Assembly: GCF_016862395.1 (NCBI RefSeq)
Contig: NZ_BOMW01000015.1
Span: 51,308 to 115,307, forward strand
From: Actinoplanes siamensis
GTDB lineage: Bacteria > Actinomycetota > Actinomycetes > Mycobacteriales > Micromonosporaceae
DNA: 64,000 bases
Direction of reading: 5' to 3'
Notes under the pieces: model-generated
Databases searched by the model: none
Told to the model about the DNA's origin: nothing
The model's input: only the letters and a program-made list of their open reading frames with translations
In this document: one piece after another, positions 55,001 to 62,907 of the stretch
How positions within the stretch are numbered: the stretch's first letter is position 1
Layout of the letters: every line of letters begins with the position of its first letter
Program-made: the position numbers and the translations under genes

Positions 55001-58000
55001 CGAGCAGGCCGAGCTGCTCGGCCGCACCCGGCCCACGGACGTCCTGCCGGCCCGGGTCGCCGAGTGGCAGTCGGCCCGGGACTGGATCCTGCGCGCCTTC
55101 GCGCCCAGCCGGCACCCGACGCTCGGCGCCGCCCTGGACGACCGGGAGACGGCCCGCGAGCTGCTCCGCGAGCTGCTCGACGACAGCCGCGGCCAACAGG
55201 AGTGGTTCGACCACCAGGCAGCCCGCGCGGTGCTGGCCGAGCACGGCCTGGACCCGGCGGTCGATTTCTGCGCCCGCGCGGACCTGCCGGTCGAGCAGAT
55301 CCTGCCGGTGCTCGGGCGCGCGCTCTTCGAGTCCTGGGCCGACGCGATCATCCGGGAGGACGACCGGCTCGTCCCGCTCGACGCGGCGGCCCGGGACCGC
55401 CTGGTCGCCGAGTTCCGGGCGTGGGACGCCCAGCTGCAGCGCGCCGCCGCGGCGGAGGTGATGAACGCGGTCGACGCGCTGCAGCCCGCCGACGCGGCCG
55501 CCGGTGAGGCGGCGCTGCTCCGCGCCTCCGCCGCCCAGCAGGGGCGCCGGTTGCCGGTCCGGGACCTGTTGGCCCGTACCTCGCATGCGGCGATGGCGGT
55601 CAAGCCGTGCCTGGTGATGTCCCCGGCCGACGTGAGCCGGCTGCTCCCGCCGGACCTGCACTTCGACGTGGTGATCATCGACGAGGCGTCCCGGGTCCCG
55701 GTGCCGGACGCGATCACCTGCGCCTACCGCGGCAACGCCCTGGTGATCTCCGGCGACGACCGGCAGCTCCCGGCCACCCCGATCCCCGGCGGCGACCAGC
55801 GATCGATCCTCGAACTGGCTCTGAGCTGCGGCGCCTTCCGGGTCCTCGACCTGGCCACCCACTACCGCAGCCGGGACGAGTCGCTGATCGCCTTCGCCAA
55901 CCACGCCTTCTACCAGGGGAGGCTGAACACCTTCCCGGCCTTCGCGCCGGCCGGGCCGGACCGGGGCGTGCAGCTCTACCCGGCCACCGGCGAGATGTCG
56001 CTTGCCGAACTGGTCGCCACCCGGGTGGCGCACCACTTCGTCACCCGGCCGGAGCTCACGCTCGGCGTGGTGGTGTGCACCGCGGCGGACGCCCGGGACA
56101 TCGAGGACGCGGTCGCCGACATGGTCGTCCCGCGCGAGGACGACCGGCTGCGCGGCTTCTTCATCAAGACCCTGGACGCCGTCCAGGGCGACGAGCGCGA
56201 CGTGGTGATCTTTGCGATCGGCACCGACCTGGGGGAGCTGGCGGGCCGGGACGGCTGGCGCCGGCTCAACGTGGCGACCACGCGTGCCCGCCGCCGCCTC
56301 GAGGTGATCTCCGCGGTCCGCGCCCGCGATCTCTCCGAGACCGACGACAGCCTGCGGCAACTGGCCGCCTTCCTGGACTACGCGGCGCGCGGGATCAGCG
56401 CGCTGGACCTGGGAGAGGAGCAGCCGGGCGAGTCGCAGACCCCGTTCGAGGACTCGGTGCGCGACGTGATCCGCGGCTGGGGGTACCAGGTGCAGACCCG
56501 GGTCGGCGCCGGCGCCTTCCGGATCGACCTCGGGGTGCGCCGCTCGGCCCGGCGCAACGCGCCGTTCGCCCTGGGCATCGAATGCGACGGTACGACCTAC
56601 GACTCGGCGCCCACCGCCCGCGACCGGGACCGGATCCGCGAGCAGGTGCTCGACTCGCTGGGCTGGAGGCTGCACCGGATCTGGGGGACGGCGTGGTACC
56701 TGGACCGGGAACGGGAGGAGACCCGGCTGCGGGCCGCGATCGAGGCCGCGTTCGCGGAGCTTCCCGACGAGGAGGCGCCGCCGGAGCTGGCCGTCGCGAC
56801 AAGGCCGGCGACAGCGGAAGCGGCACAGGGAGTCGCCGGGCAGCTGGCCGCGGAGGCCGTCGCCGGGCAGCCGATCGCGGAGGCGGCGGAGGGCTACACC
56901 GCCGGGTACGCCGCGACGTCCGCCGAGGCCGCGACCCCGGCGACGTACGACGTGAGCGTACCCGCCGCAGGGGGATTCACCCGGGTGCGGGGCACGGACG
57001 GCCCGGGGCGTGAACCGTCCGAGCCGGAGTCCGCGCCCGTCTCGGCGTTCACCCGGTCGGCGGTCGACGAACGGGTCCCCGGTGAGCCCTCGTCCGGCGA
57101 CGCCGGCGTCCCGGCGAGCTTCGCCGATCCCGGCCTGGTCGAGCGGGAGCACCTGTTCGCCTGGACCGACGCCCACGACATCGGAATGGCCGAGGCGGAA
57201 GCCGCGGCCGAGGCCGACCTGGCCGCCGCGCACGACACCGACAGCCGCCGCCCGATCCGCGCCGAGGCCGCCGTGGCCCAGGAGGAACCCATCCTCGCCG
57301 AGCTCGTCGAGGACGAGGAAAGCATCGCCACGGTCGCCGAGCCTGCGGCCCTTGCCGAGCAGGCGGCTCGGGCCGCGCGTGCGGCCCAGGCGGTCCGGGC
57401 CGAGCATCTCGTCACGGCGGAGCAGAGCGGCCTGGCCGGCATCGCGGCCCAGTTCGCCTTCGCTCAGGCCGGCGCCGAGGAGCTCGCCGTCGCCGAGGCC
57501 TACCTCGGCGCCCACCTCGAGACCGCGATCGCCCAGCTCCGCACCAACCGGGGGGAATCCGCCGAGTGGTCGGCCGCGGCGGAACCCGAGCCCGCCGCCG
57601 AACCCGAGATGACGGCGACGCGCGCCGCCCAGGCCGCCCGGCCTGCTCCGGCCGAGGAGGGCTCGATCCGCGCCGAGTGGCCCTTCGCCAGCCGCGCCGA
57701 CGTTCCCGAGCGGGTCGAGTGGCCCACCGCAGGCCGCGATGGGGCCGGCGAGCGGGCGGCCGCCACGCCGCGGAAGAAGGTCTCCGAGGTGAAATGGCCG
57801 TCCGCGCCGCGGGACGAGCAGTCCGAGCTCGCCAAGCGTCCGGTCACCCCGCCGGAGCGCCAGGAGAAGCCGGCCGAGCCCACGGGGCGCCGTGTCTCGT
57901 CGATCGAGTGGCCCTCGGCCACGCGCGAGGAGCCGGAGGAGCGCGTGGTCTCCTCGGTCGGGTGGCCCCCCGCCACGCGGGAGGAGCCGGAGCCTGCGGT

Positions 58001-59117
58001 TTCGTCCGTCGAGTGGCCTGCCGACACCCGCGCCCGGCACGCGCGGCAAGCCCGGGCCGGTGAGACGGTTGGTCCCGAGGACCTGGCCGAGGTCGCCGCC
58101 CGCTTCGGCGTCGGCACCGAGGAGCTGGCCGCGGCCGCCGCGCAGTTCCTGATCGGGCTGGACGAGACCACCGAACCGGTCGACCGTCTGGGCGCGATCT
58201 CGCAGATCCGCGCCGAGCTGTCCGAGTCGGCCAACCTCGAACCAGGCCTGGCCGACGCCGCGGCCGCGGTGGCCGAGCAGTCCGTGCAGCCGCCCCGGGG
58301 CGGGCGTCACCAGTGGTACGAGGAGATGGAGGGGCAGCCGGACATCGCCGCCGCGGTCGCCGAGTTCGAGGAGACGATGGCCGCGCCGCCCGGCTGGACA
58401 CCCTCGGTCACGGCCCCTCCCGAGCCGCCCGAGGGGGCGGAGTCCCGGCGCGACCTGCTGGCCCGGGCCATCGAGGCGCGTGCGGAGGGGGTGGCGGCCA
58501 CCGACGAGTGGACCCACCCGTACCGCAAAGCGGATCTTCCTCCGCTGCCGGCCGGCGCCGTCCTCACCGACCCGGCACTGCGCTCCGATCTGATCGCGGC
58601 CGTGCGGCGCCTGGCCGAGATCGAGGGCCCGGTGCACATCAACATCGCCCTGCAGCGGATGCGCGAGGAGTGGGGCCTGACCCGGATCACCCGGCCGGCC
58701 CGCGCCGCGATCGAGGCCGTCATCGAGGAGGCCGGGGTGGCCTGGGACGGCACCTTCATCGGCGACCCGGACCAGGAGATCCCGCTGGTCCGCTTCCGCG
58801 CCGACGGGGTGGCCCGCAAGGCCGATCAGGTCTCCGACGCCGAGCTGGTGATCGCCATGGAGAACCTGGTGATCGACGGCGGGGTGCTCCCGGTCGACGA
58901 GCTGCTCGCCGCCGTGACCAGGCTTTACGGCTGGTCCACGCGCCGCTCCACAGATCTCGACGCCCGCCTGACCGGCCTGCTGGCCGACCTGGTCGCCGCG
59001 GGACACCTGCTGCAGCAGCCCAACGGGCTGGCCGCCGCGCACGGCCTGCCGGAGGCTCTCCAACTTCCGCATCACGAGTCCGCTCGCCGCCACGCCCGCC
59101 ACACCTCCCACCGCTGA
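52098..59117 (+). CDS. Giant DUF4011-type SF1 helicase with Vsr-like nuclease and DUF3320 (paralogue 2)
   Basis: This 2339-residue protein has the same order as paralogue 1: a DUF4011 domain with intact WRDGLLDLTGANPLIDVR, a split helicase core (Walker A GAPGTGKS at 305-312, Walker B D1195-E1196, GDDRQLP, VQGDERD from V1362, TTRARRR), a Vsr/MTES_1575-like nuclease with D1477, E1495 and D1497, and a C-terminal DUF3320. Between nuclease and DUF3320 it carries an Ala/Glu-rich insertion of about 585 residues (1556-2140) containing six [VI]xWP motifs. The nuclease looks catalytically complete. It probably unwinds and cuts DNA in repair or defence. The start ATG 52098 has no strong ribosome site. 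Confidence 0.9.
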   Translation: MRWDQSDGLTGRPDARVRATLEEWRDGLLDLTGANPLIDVRTTAPGVVEILSPSPRSVVEALQRGRECGFLGIEEQAEGPRPRAPHVFQTAMTDAEMDATLRSLRRAARRDLLEQGIATLYLAVGTVRWRDGENEHVSPILLIPVDLVTPDPQDYPRLRARAEDPIVNPALDICLRRHHIELPAVDSLAALDVTVFWARLDAALGDHPDWHSDESVLLTRFAVHREVMYTDLLDHERRILAHPVVRALATPPQAQSDAFKFDVISGRRIDEVASPDDVPLVLDADAAQRACITAALHGRTFVMRGAPGTGKSQTIATMIGCLLHAGRRVLLVAEKAAALDTVRDRLEPTGLHDYLLELHSGRTGREQVAAALAAALDFIPLPPPDLSTDEREALREHRQRLNAYAEAMNEVREPLGHRLHDVLGMCAQMTDVPQAPAPTELPIPLTTQSLQRVRDAAERLGRAWRPVREGDDFLWRDVIDRNRLDARLHQAQTALDHLSEAIERDPLAEAFLIGSIGEAITLTTLVGHAARRPPEAADEWLTMPSLEPVARSAEGLARHLKALHQAEDAVRARAGVTWSSLPSPAKLPVIPSLIHLQPPAIDLLPLTAAQARGLARRFADEADRLEQHQHSLDRVTARLGLPNVVAFTDLPRLVAIVDLLSRPDKPEPAWFDDQGMRAAHAAMRNLRRAVNVMKAAEARAREHFSEQALDEPVDELAERFAHEHKGIRKLRAPYRRDKKAAAEIARPDVKRSQAVANLTAAAAWKRARQELDETEQEHAAILGRHWRGLDTDFDAIERALRTTDEVLQVTPPEALPTLIERICAPTPNSAIIRIVGEAGKEFERWTAALRPPPEPAPRPQLATGPIHDAVTWLRAHVEPFTAVAELVQAYSAAAGRDFTLAEAAAIGLLRESASEAAAALTANAKEYARVLGSAYRGTQTDVEALATAMAWTSEARRIRHGADVAFTPEQAELLGRTRPTDVLPARVAEWQSARDWILRAFAPSRHPTLGAALDDRETARELLRELLDDSRGQQEWFDHQAARAVLAEHGLDPAVDFCARADLPVEQILPVLGRALFESWADAIIREDDRLVPLDAAARDRLVAEFRAWDAQLQRAAAAEVMNAVDALQPADAAAGEAALLRASAAQQGRRLPVRDLLARTSHAAMAVKPCLVMSPADVSRLLPPDLHFDVVIIDEASRVPVPDAITCAYRGNALVISGDDRQLPATPIPGGDQRSILELALSCGAFRVLDLATHYRSRDESLIAFANHAFYQGRLNTFPAFAPAGPDRGVQLYPATGEMSLAELVATRVAHHFVTRPELTLGVVVCTAADARDIEDAVADMVVPREDDRLRGFFIKTLDAVQGDERDVVIFAIGTDLGELAGRDGWRRLNVATTRARRRLEVISAVRARDLSETDDSLRQLAAFLDYAARGISALDLGEEQPGESQTPFEDSVRDVIRGWGYQVQTRVGAGAFRIDLGVRRSARRNAPFALGIECDGTTYDSAPTARDRDRIREQVLDSLGWRLHRIWGTAWYLDREREETRLRAAIEAAFAELPDEEAPPELAVATRPATAEAAQGVAGQLAAEAVAGQPIAEAAEGYTAGYAATSAEAATPATYDVSVPAAGGFTRVRGTDGPGREPSEPESAPVSAFTRSAVDERVPGEPSSGDAGVPASFADPGLVEREHLFAWTDAHDIGMAEAEAAAEADLAAAHDTDSRRPIRAEAAVAQEEPILAELVEDEESIATVAEPAALAEQAARAARAAQAVRAEHLVTAEQSGLAGIAAQFAFAQAGAEELAVAEAYLGAHLETAIAQLRTNRGESAEWSAAAEPEPAAEPEMTATRAAQAARPAPAEEGSIRAEWPFASRADVPERVEWPTAGRDGAGERAAATPRKKVSEVKWPSAPRDEQSELAKRPVTPPERQEKPAEPTGRRVSSIEWPSATREEPEERVVSSVGWPPATREEPEPAVSSVEWPADTRARHARQARAGETVGPEDLAEVAARFGVGTEELAAAAAQFLIGLDETTEPVDRLGAISQIRAELSESANLEPGLADAAAAVAEQSVQPPRGGRHQWYEEMEGQPDIAAAVAEFEETMAAPPGWTPSVTAPPEPPEGAESRRDLLARAIEARAEGVAATDEWTHPYRKADLPPLPAGAVLTDPALRSDLIAAVRRLAEIEGPVHINIALQRMREEWGLTRITRPARAAIEAVIEEAGVAWDGTFIGDPDQEIPLVRFRADGVARKADQVSDAELVIAMENLVIDGGVLPVDELLAAVTRLYGWSTRRSTDLDARLTGLLADLVAAGHLLQQPNGLAAAHGLPEALQLPHHESARRHARHTSHR

Positions 59118-59135
59118 CGATCCGCTCCCCACCCG

Positions 59136-59166
59136 CCGGCCGCCCCGTTCGTCGCGGGGCGGCCGG
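59136..59166 (+). terminator. Terminator after giant helicase 2, 12-bp perfect stem
   Basis: CCGGCCGCCCCG (59136-59147) and CGGGGCGGCCGG (59155-59166) are perfect reverse complements around a seven-base loop, starting 19 bases after the stop codon. Confidence 0.82.
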
Positions 59167-59211
59167 TGTGCCGCCCAGGTTGGACCCTGCCGGAGGCGGA
59201 TGCAACCGGCC

Positions 59212-59249
59212 TGTGGACAACCGGGCCGGGCGGCTCCGCCTGTGGACAA
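59212..59249 (-). promoter_or_regulatory. Pair of perfect actinobacterial DnaA boxes
   Basis: TGTGGACAA occurs at 59212-59220 and 59241-59249. On the minus strand each reads TTGTCCACA, the preferred DnaA box of Streptomyces and relatives. The two are 29 bp apart in the same orientation. No dnaA, dnaN or gyrase gene is near, so this is not the usual origin. Confidence 0.7.
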
Positions 59250-59488
59250 CGCGGTTTTTGTCGGCGGCCCGGCGTAGGCTCGCTGCCACGGGCGGATCGC
59301 CACTTTCCGTACCTGGTGGCGATTTTTGTGCTGCGCCGGCGGCGCCGTGCGGGAAATGCCGAGGAGGCGATTCACGTGACCATACGAGAATGTCCTAAAT
59401 ACGCCATTCACCTGTGCGAATGACTATCAGGAAAACGCCTGGTGAACGATTGTCTAGACCTCCGTCCGGGAGAACCTGAATTGCAGGA

Positions 59489-60844
59489 ATGGATTATCGT
59501 GACGACGTGCCAGCGGTCATGGAAGCGACCAGAATCACCGCCCGGAATGTGGTCCGGAACGAAACACCCGCCCGCCTCCGGCTGTGGTCGGCGCTGGTGG
59601 TCCTCGCCACCGTCGCACTGCTCGCCGCGACCAGCCTGGTGATGGCGCGGGTGCGGAACCAGATCCGGATCATCGGCCGGGAGGCGGCGCCCCAGGCGGC
59701 CACCGCGGCCGATCTCTACTTCGCTCTCAGCGACATGGACGCGCAGGTCACCCGCCTGTTGCTGACCGGCGGCTCGGACGCGCTCGCTGGCACCCGGGTC
59801 GACGCCCAGCAGTCCTACCAGGAGCGGTCCCGGCAGGTCGACGCGGATCTGCAGCGTTCGCTGACCACCGCGGCCGGCGACGCCGAGCGGGCCGTAGCGC
59901 TCGACCTCCTGGACGGCCTGGCCGTCTATCGCCAGCGGGTCGGCCAGACGGTCACGGCGGCCGACGCCTCCGGGCAGGCCGAAGCCGGGAGGCTCGCGCC
60001 GGACGCCCTCGGGTACTACACGCAGGCGACGAACGTGCTGCACCTGCGTCTGCTCCCGGCGGCCGAGCGGTTGCGGGACGCCGCCACCAGCCGGCTCGAC
60101 CAGGCGTTCGCGGACAAGCGCGCCACCGAGGCCACCGGGTACACGCTCGCGGTGCTCCTCGGCGGCGGTCTCCTGGCCCTGCTGACCTTCCTTCAGATGT
60201 GGCTGGCCCGGCGGTTCCGCCGCACGTGGAACCCGGCGCTGGCCGCCGCGACGGCGCTGAGCCTGGTCCTCGTCGGGGCCTCGATGATCGTGCTGGCCGC
60301 GCAGGCCGGCCGGATGGCCGCGGCCCGTGACGACTACCTGAACCCCTACCTGTCGCTCTCCCGGCTGCGGGCGGTGGGCTACGACGCGGCCGCCGACACG
60401 AGCCGCTACCTGGTCAGCGGCAACCTGGCGTACTACCGGGACAACTTCACGTCCAAGGCGGACTGCCTGGCCGCTGCCGACCCGGTCGCCAGGTACCGAT
60501 GCGGCCCCGGCCTCGGCGAGCTCGCCGGCTCCGAGGCGCTCCGGCGCTGGCAGGCCTATCGGCGCGACCACGAGAAGGCGGTAGCCCTGGCCGGCGACGG
60601 CCGCAGCGAGGACGCGGTGCGGGTGGTGACCGGTATCCGGCGCGGTGACGCGGCGTTCGACTTCGCGTACTTCGATGCCGCGGCGGGCGCTGTCACGGAC
60701 GTACGGAAGCAAAGTTTCGACCGTGCGCTCAGCGGCGCGGAACGCACGCTGCGCGGCTGGACGGTCATCCCGGTCGTGGTCCTCGCCGTGGTCGTCCTGC
60801 TGGTTCCGCTCGGTGTACGCCGCCGGCTGGCCGAATACCGCTGA
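59489..60844 (+). CDS. GlnX-like four-helix membrane sensor with duplicated extracytoplasmic domain
   Basis: This 451-residue protein has four membrane helices (about residues 33-53, 214-236, 246-268, 426-445) and two long helical extracytoplasmic domains that resemble each other. Each contains a Tyr/Leu and Asp-rich motif near its start (DLYFALSDMDAQVTRLLLTG; YDAAADTSRYLVSGNLAYY). No catalytic output domain is present. From memory this is the topology of mycobacterial GlnX, which passes signals from the lipoprotein GlnH to the kinase PknG. Here a PstS-like lipoprotein follows after ten bases and no kinase is adjacent. The start (ATG 59489, or 59519) is uncertain. Confidence 0.75.
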   Translation: MDYRDDVPAVMEATRITARNVVRNETPARLRLWSALVVLATVALLAATSLVMARVRNQIRIIGREAAPQAATAADLYFALSDMDAQVTRLLLTGGSDALAGTRVDAQQSYQERSRQVDADLQRSLTTAAGDAERAVALDLLDGLAVYRQRVGQTVTAADASGQAEAGRLAPDALGYYTQATNVLHLRLLPAAERLRDAATSRLDQAFADKRATEATGYTLAVLLGGGLLALLTFLQMWLARRFRRTWNPALAAATALSLVLVGASMIVLAAQAGRMAAARDDYLNPYLSLSRLRAVGYDAAADTSRYLVSGNLAYYRDNFTSKADCLAAADPVARYRCGPGLGELAGSEALRRWQAYRRDHEKAVALAGDGRSEDAVRVVTGIRRGDAAFDFAYFDAAAGAVTDVRKQSFDRALSGAERTLRGWTVIPVVVLAVVVLLVPLGVRRRLAEYR

Positions 60845-60854
60845 GGGGTACGAG

Positions 60855-61901
60855 ATGACGAAGCTCGCGGTGGCCGCCCTCGTCGCCCTCCTGCTGCTCA
60901 CCGCCTGTGACACCCCGGAGAAGGAGGCCGAGCCGGTACCGTGCGCCTCCGGGTCCGCCGCCGGGCAGGGCTCGTCCGCGCAGGCCAACGCGGTCAACGA
61001 GTGGATCAGGCAGTATCAGATCGCGTGCGCCCAGGCCGCCGTCGCCTATTCCAGTGTCGGCTCCGGCGCCGGGCTCCGTTCGTTCCTGGCCGGGACCGGT
61101 GACTTCGCCGGCGCCGACGCCGTGCTCTCCGGCGCCGACCAGTCCGCTGCGGCGACCCGCTGCGGCGGCGCCCCACCCGTGCACCTGCCGATGGTGATCG
61201 GCCCGATCGCGCTGGCCTACAACGTGGCGGGCGTCGGCGAGCTGCGGCTCGCGCCGGCCACCATTGCCAAGATCTTCACCGGCGGGATCACGGTCTGGAA
61301 CGACAAGGCGATCGTCGCGGACAATCCGGGCGTGGTGCTGCCGGCTACGCCGATCCGGGCCGTGCGCCGTGCGGACGGCTCCGGGACGACGTTGAATTTC
61401 ACCCGCTTCCTGGCCGGGACGGCGAAGGCGGACTGGCCCTACGAGCCAGCCGACGCCTGGCCTGCCAAGGGCGGCGCGGCCGTGCGGGGCAGCGACCGGC
61501 TGGCGGCGGCGATCACCCGGACGGACGGCGCCATCGGGTACGTGGAGGCGTCCTACGCCCGGGTCAACGAGCTGGCCACGGCGCTGGTCGGGGACTCGCG
61601 CGGAGGTTTCGTGCCGCCGACCGACGAGGCGGCGGCGGACGCGGTGGCCGCCGCGAGAACAGTCGGTGGGGACGGCCTGCGGCTCGAATTCGATTACGAC
61701 GACTTGTACGGTGGTGCCTACCCGCTCGTGCAGGTCACCTACGAGGTGGTGTGCCGGTCAGGGGCTTCGGCGGTGGCGCGGGGCTTTCTGGCGTACGCGG
61801 CCAGTTCCGCGGGGCAGGCGGCCGCCGGCTCGGCGGGATATGCGCCGCTGCCCGGCGCGCTCCGTGAGCGGGTGTCCGCGGCAGTGGCGGGGCTGCGCTG
61901 A
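60855..61901 (+). CDS. PstS-family phosphate-type substrate-binding lipoprotein
   Basis: This 348-residue protein has a lipoprotein signal peptide (lipobox LLTAC, Cys about residue 18). The PstS-type fold follows with ligand-loop motifs VGSGAGLRSFLAGTGDFAGAD (shown in part) near residue 75 and RADGSGTTLNFTRFL near 175. It should bind phosphate or a similar oxyanion outside the membrane. The rest of a Pst transporter (pstC, pstA, pstB) is absent, so it probably serves the preceding sensor. The start ATG 60855 follows GAGGGG. Confidence 0.88.
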   Translation: MTKLAVAALVALLLLTACDTPEKEAEPVPCASGSAAGQGSSAQANAVNEWIRQYQIACAQAAVAYSSVGSGAGLRSFLAGTGDFAGADAVLSGADQSAAATRCGGAPPVHLPMVIGPIALAYNVAGVGELRLAPATIAKIFTGGITVWNDKAIVADNPGVVLPATPIRAVRRADGSGTTLNFTRFLAGTAKADWPYEPADAWPAKGGAAVRGSDRLAAAITRTDGAIGYVEASYARVNELATALVGDSRGGFVPPTDEAAADAVAAARTVGGDGLRLEFDYDDLYGGAYPLVQVTYEVVCRSGASAVARGFLAYAASSAGQAAAGSAGYAPLPGALRERVSAAVAGLR

Positions 61902-61935
61902 CGGGGTGACAGACCCCCGGAGCGGGCGGGCGCGG

Positions 61936-61993
61936 CGGTGCGGGTGGGCCGCGGTGCGGGCGCGGGCGGTGCGGGTGGGCCGCGGTGCGGGCG
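61936..61993. repeat. 27-bp direct repeat, two copies
   Basis: Two identical 27-bp copies beginning CGGTGCGGGTGGGCCGCGG lie at 61936-61962 and 61967-61993 (period 31) in the spacer between the PstS-like and araD genes. They are G-rich and could form G-quadruplexes. Confidence 0.6.
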
Positions 61994-62068
61994 GGCGCGG
62001 CGGTGGCTGATGGCGCTGACGAGGTCGTAGCCGGGGTGGTGCGTGCGCTCACATAGGGATGCCTAGCA

Positions 62069-62107
62069 TTACCCGGACGCTCCGGCTTCGGTAGAGTGAG
62101 CGCTAAC
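62069..62107 (+). promoter_or_regulatory. araD promoter with LacI-type operator
   Basis: TTACCC (62069-62074) and TAGAGT (62092-62097) are candidate -35 and -10 boxes with a 17-bp spacer. GTGAGCGCTAAC (62096-62107), an 11-of-12 palindrome with the GCGC centre typical of LacI-family operators, overlaps the downstream edge of the -10. Repression by a LacI-type sugar regulator is inferred; its gene is not in the window. Confidence 0.6.
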
Positions 62108-62130
62108 ATTTCGGAGTGAGGGGTGGCGAC

Positions 62131-62847
62131 GTGACGATCGGGTCGGAGGCCCTGCGCCAGGACGTCTGGCTGGCCAACCAGGTGATCCCGAAGGCCGGGC
62201 TCGCGCAGCTCACCTGGGGCAACGTCAGTGGCGTGGACCGCGACGGCGGGTACTTCCTGATCAAGCCGTCCGGTGTGTCGTATGACGATCTCACGCCCGA
62301 CATACTGGTTCCCGTCGACCTGGAGAGCGGCAAGGTGCTCGGCGGCGAGCTGCGTCCCTCGGTCGACACCGAGTCGCACCGCGCGTTCTACCTGGCGTGG
62401 CCGTCGATCGGTGGGATCACGCACACCCACTCGACCAACGCGGTCGCGTTCGCCCAGGCCGACAGGGACATTCCGGTGCTCGGCACGACGCATGCGGACA
62501 CCTTCAACGGACCGGTGCCGGTGACCCGGGGACTGACCCCGGACGAGTGCGCGCACGACTACGAGTTCAACACCGGCCAGGTGATCATCGAGCTGATCGG
62601 GGACGACGAGGCCGCCGCCGCGATGCCGGCCGCGCTGGTCGCGAACCACGGCCCGTTCACCTGGGGCGCCAGCCCGAAGAAGTCCGTCGAGCACGCGATC
62701 ATCGTCGAGGCGGTGGCCGAGATGGCGATCAAGACGCTCGCGCTGAACCCGCAGGCGTTCACCCCGCGGCATCTGCAGGAGCGTCACTTCAAGCGGAAGC
62801 ACGGTCCGGGCGCCTACTACGGCAATCCCGGCGCCGCCAAGTCCTGA
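62131..62847 (+). CDS. araD: L-ribulose-5-phosphate 4-epimerase
   Basis: This 238-residue class II aldolase-type epimerase converts L-ribulose 5-phosphate to D-xylulose 5-phosphate in arabinose use. Zinc ligands lie in THTHSTNAVAFAQ (about residue 95) and later in EHAIIVE; LTWGNVSG (about 32), IKPSGVSYDDLT and NHGPFTWG are family motifs. Length is normal. The GTG at 62131 is chosen because GAGGGGTGG precedes it. Kinase and isomerase genes (araB, araA) are not adjacent, although an operator for a LacI-type regulator is. It may be part of a scattered pentose regulon. Confidence 0.92.
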   Translation: MTIGSEALRQDVWLANQVIPKAGLAQLTWGNVSGVDRDGGYFLIKPSGVSYDDLTPDILVPVDLESGKVLGGELRPSVDTESHRAFYLAWPSIGGITHTHSTNAVAFAQADRDIPVLGTTHADTFNGPVPVTRGLTPDECAHDYEFNTGQVIIELIGDDEAAAAMPAALVANHGPFTWGASPKKSVEHAIIVEAVAEMAIKTLALNPQAFTPRHLQERHFKRKHGPGAYYGNPGAAKS

Positions 62848-62907
62848 CCCGCTCCCGGGGCGCACCCGCAGCCGACCGTCGCGGCAGCGAACGGCAGGTG
62901 CCGAACA

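Larger units (their letters stand above)
59118..59488. other. Gene-free spacer with terminator and DnaA boxes
   Basis: No gene is seen in these 371 bases. They hold the helicase terminator, two DnaA boxes and, further on, an AT-rich segment (about 59375-59450) suited to promoter or unwinding DNA before the GlnX-like gene. Confidence 0.5.

Noticed and set aside
59212..59249. The DnaA boxes as a chromosomal origin
   Set aside because: Only two boxes are seen and dnaA, dnaN, recF and gyrase genes are absent. Actinobacterial origins usually contain many boxes beside dnaA.
51543..59411. A 2622-codon open frame on the minus strand opposite the giant helicase
   Set aside because: Its composition is that of an antisense shadow of GC-rich coding DNA (Gly/Arg/Asp/Gln/Val-rich, no recognisable domain). 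The plus strand encodes clear helicase motifs throughout.
60855..61901. A Pst phosphate uptake operon
   Set aside because: Only the binding lipoprotein is present; permease and ATPase genes are missing, and the partner is a sensor-like membrane protein.
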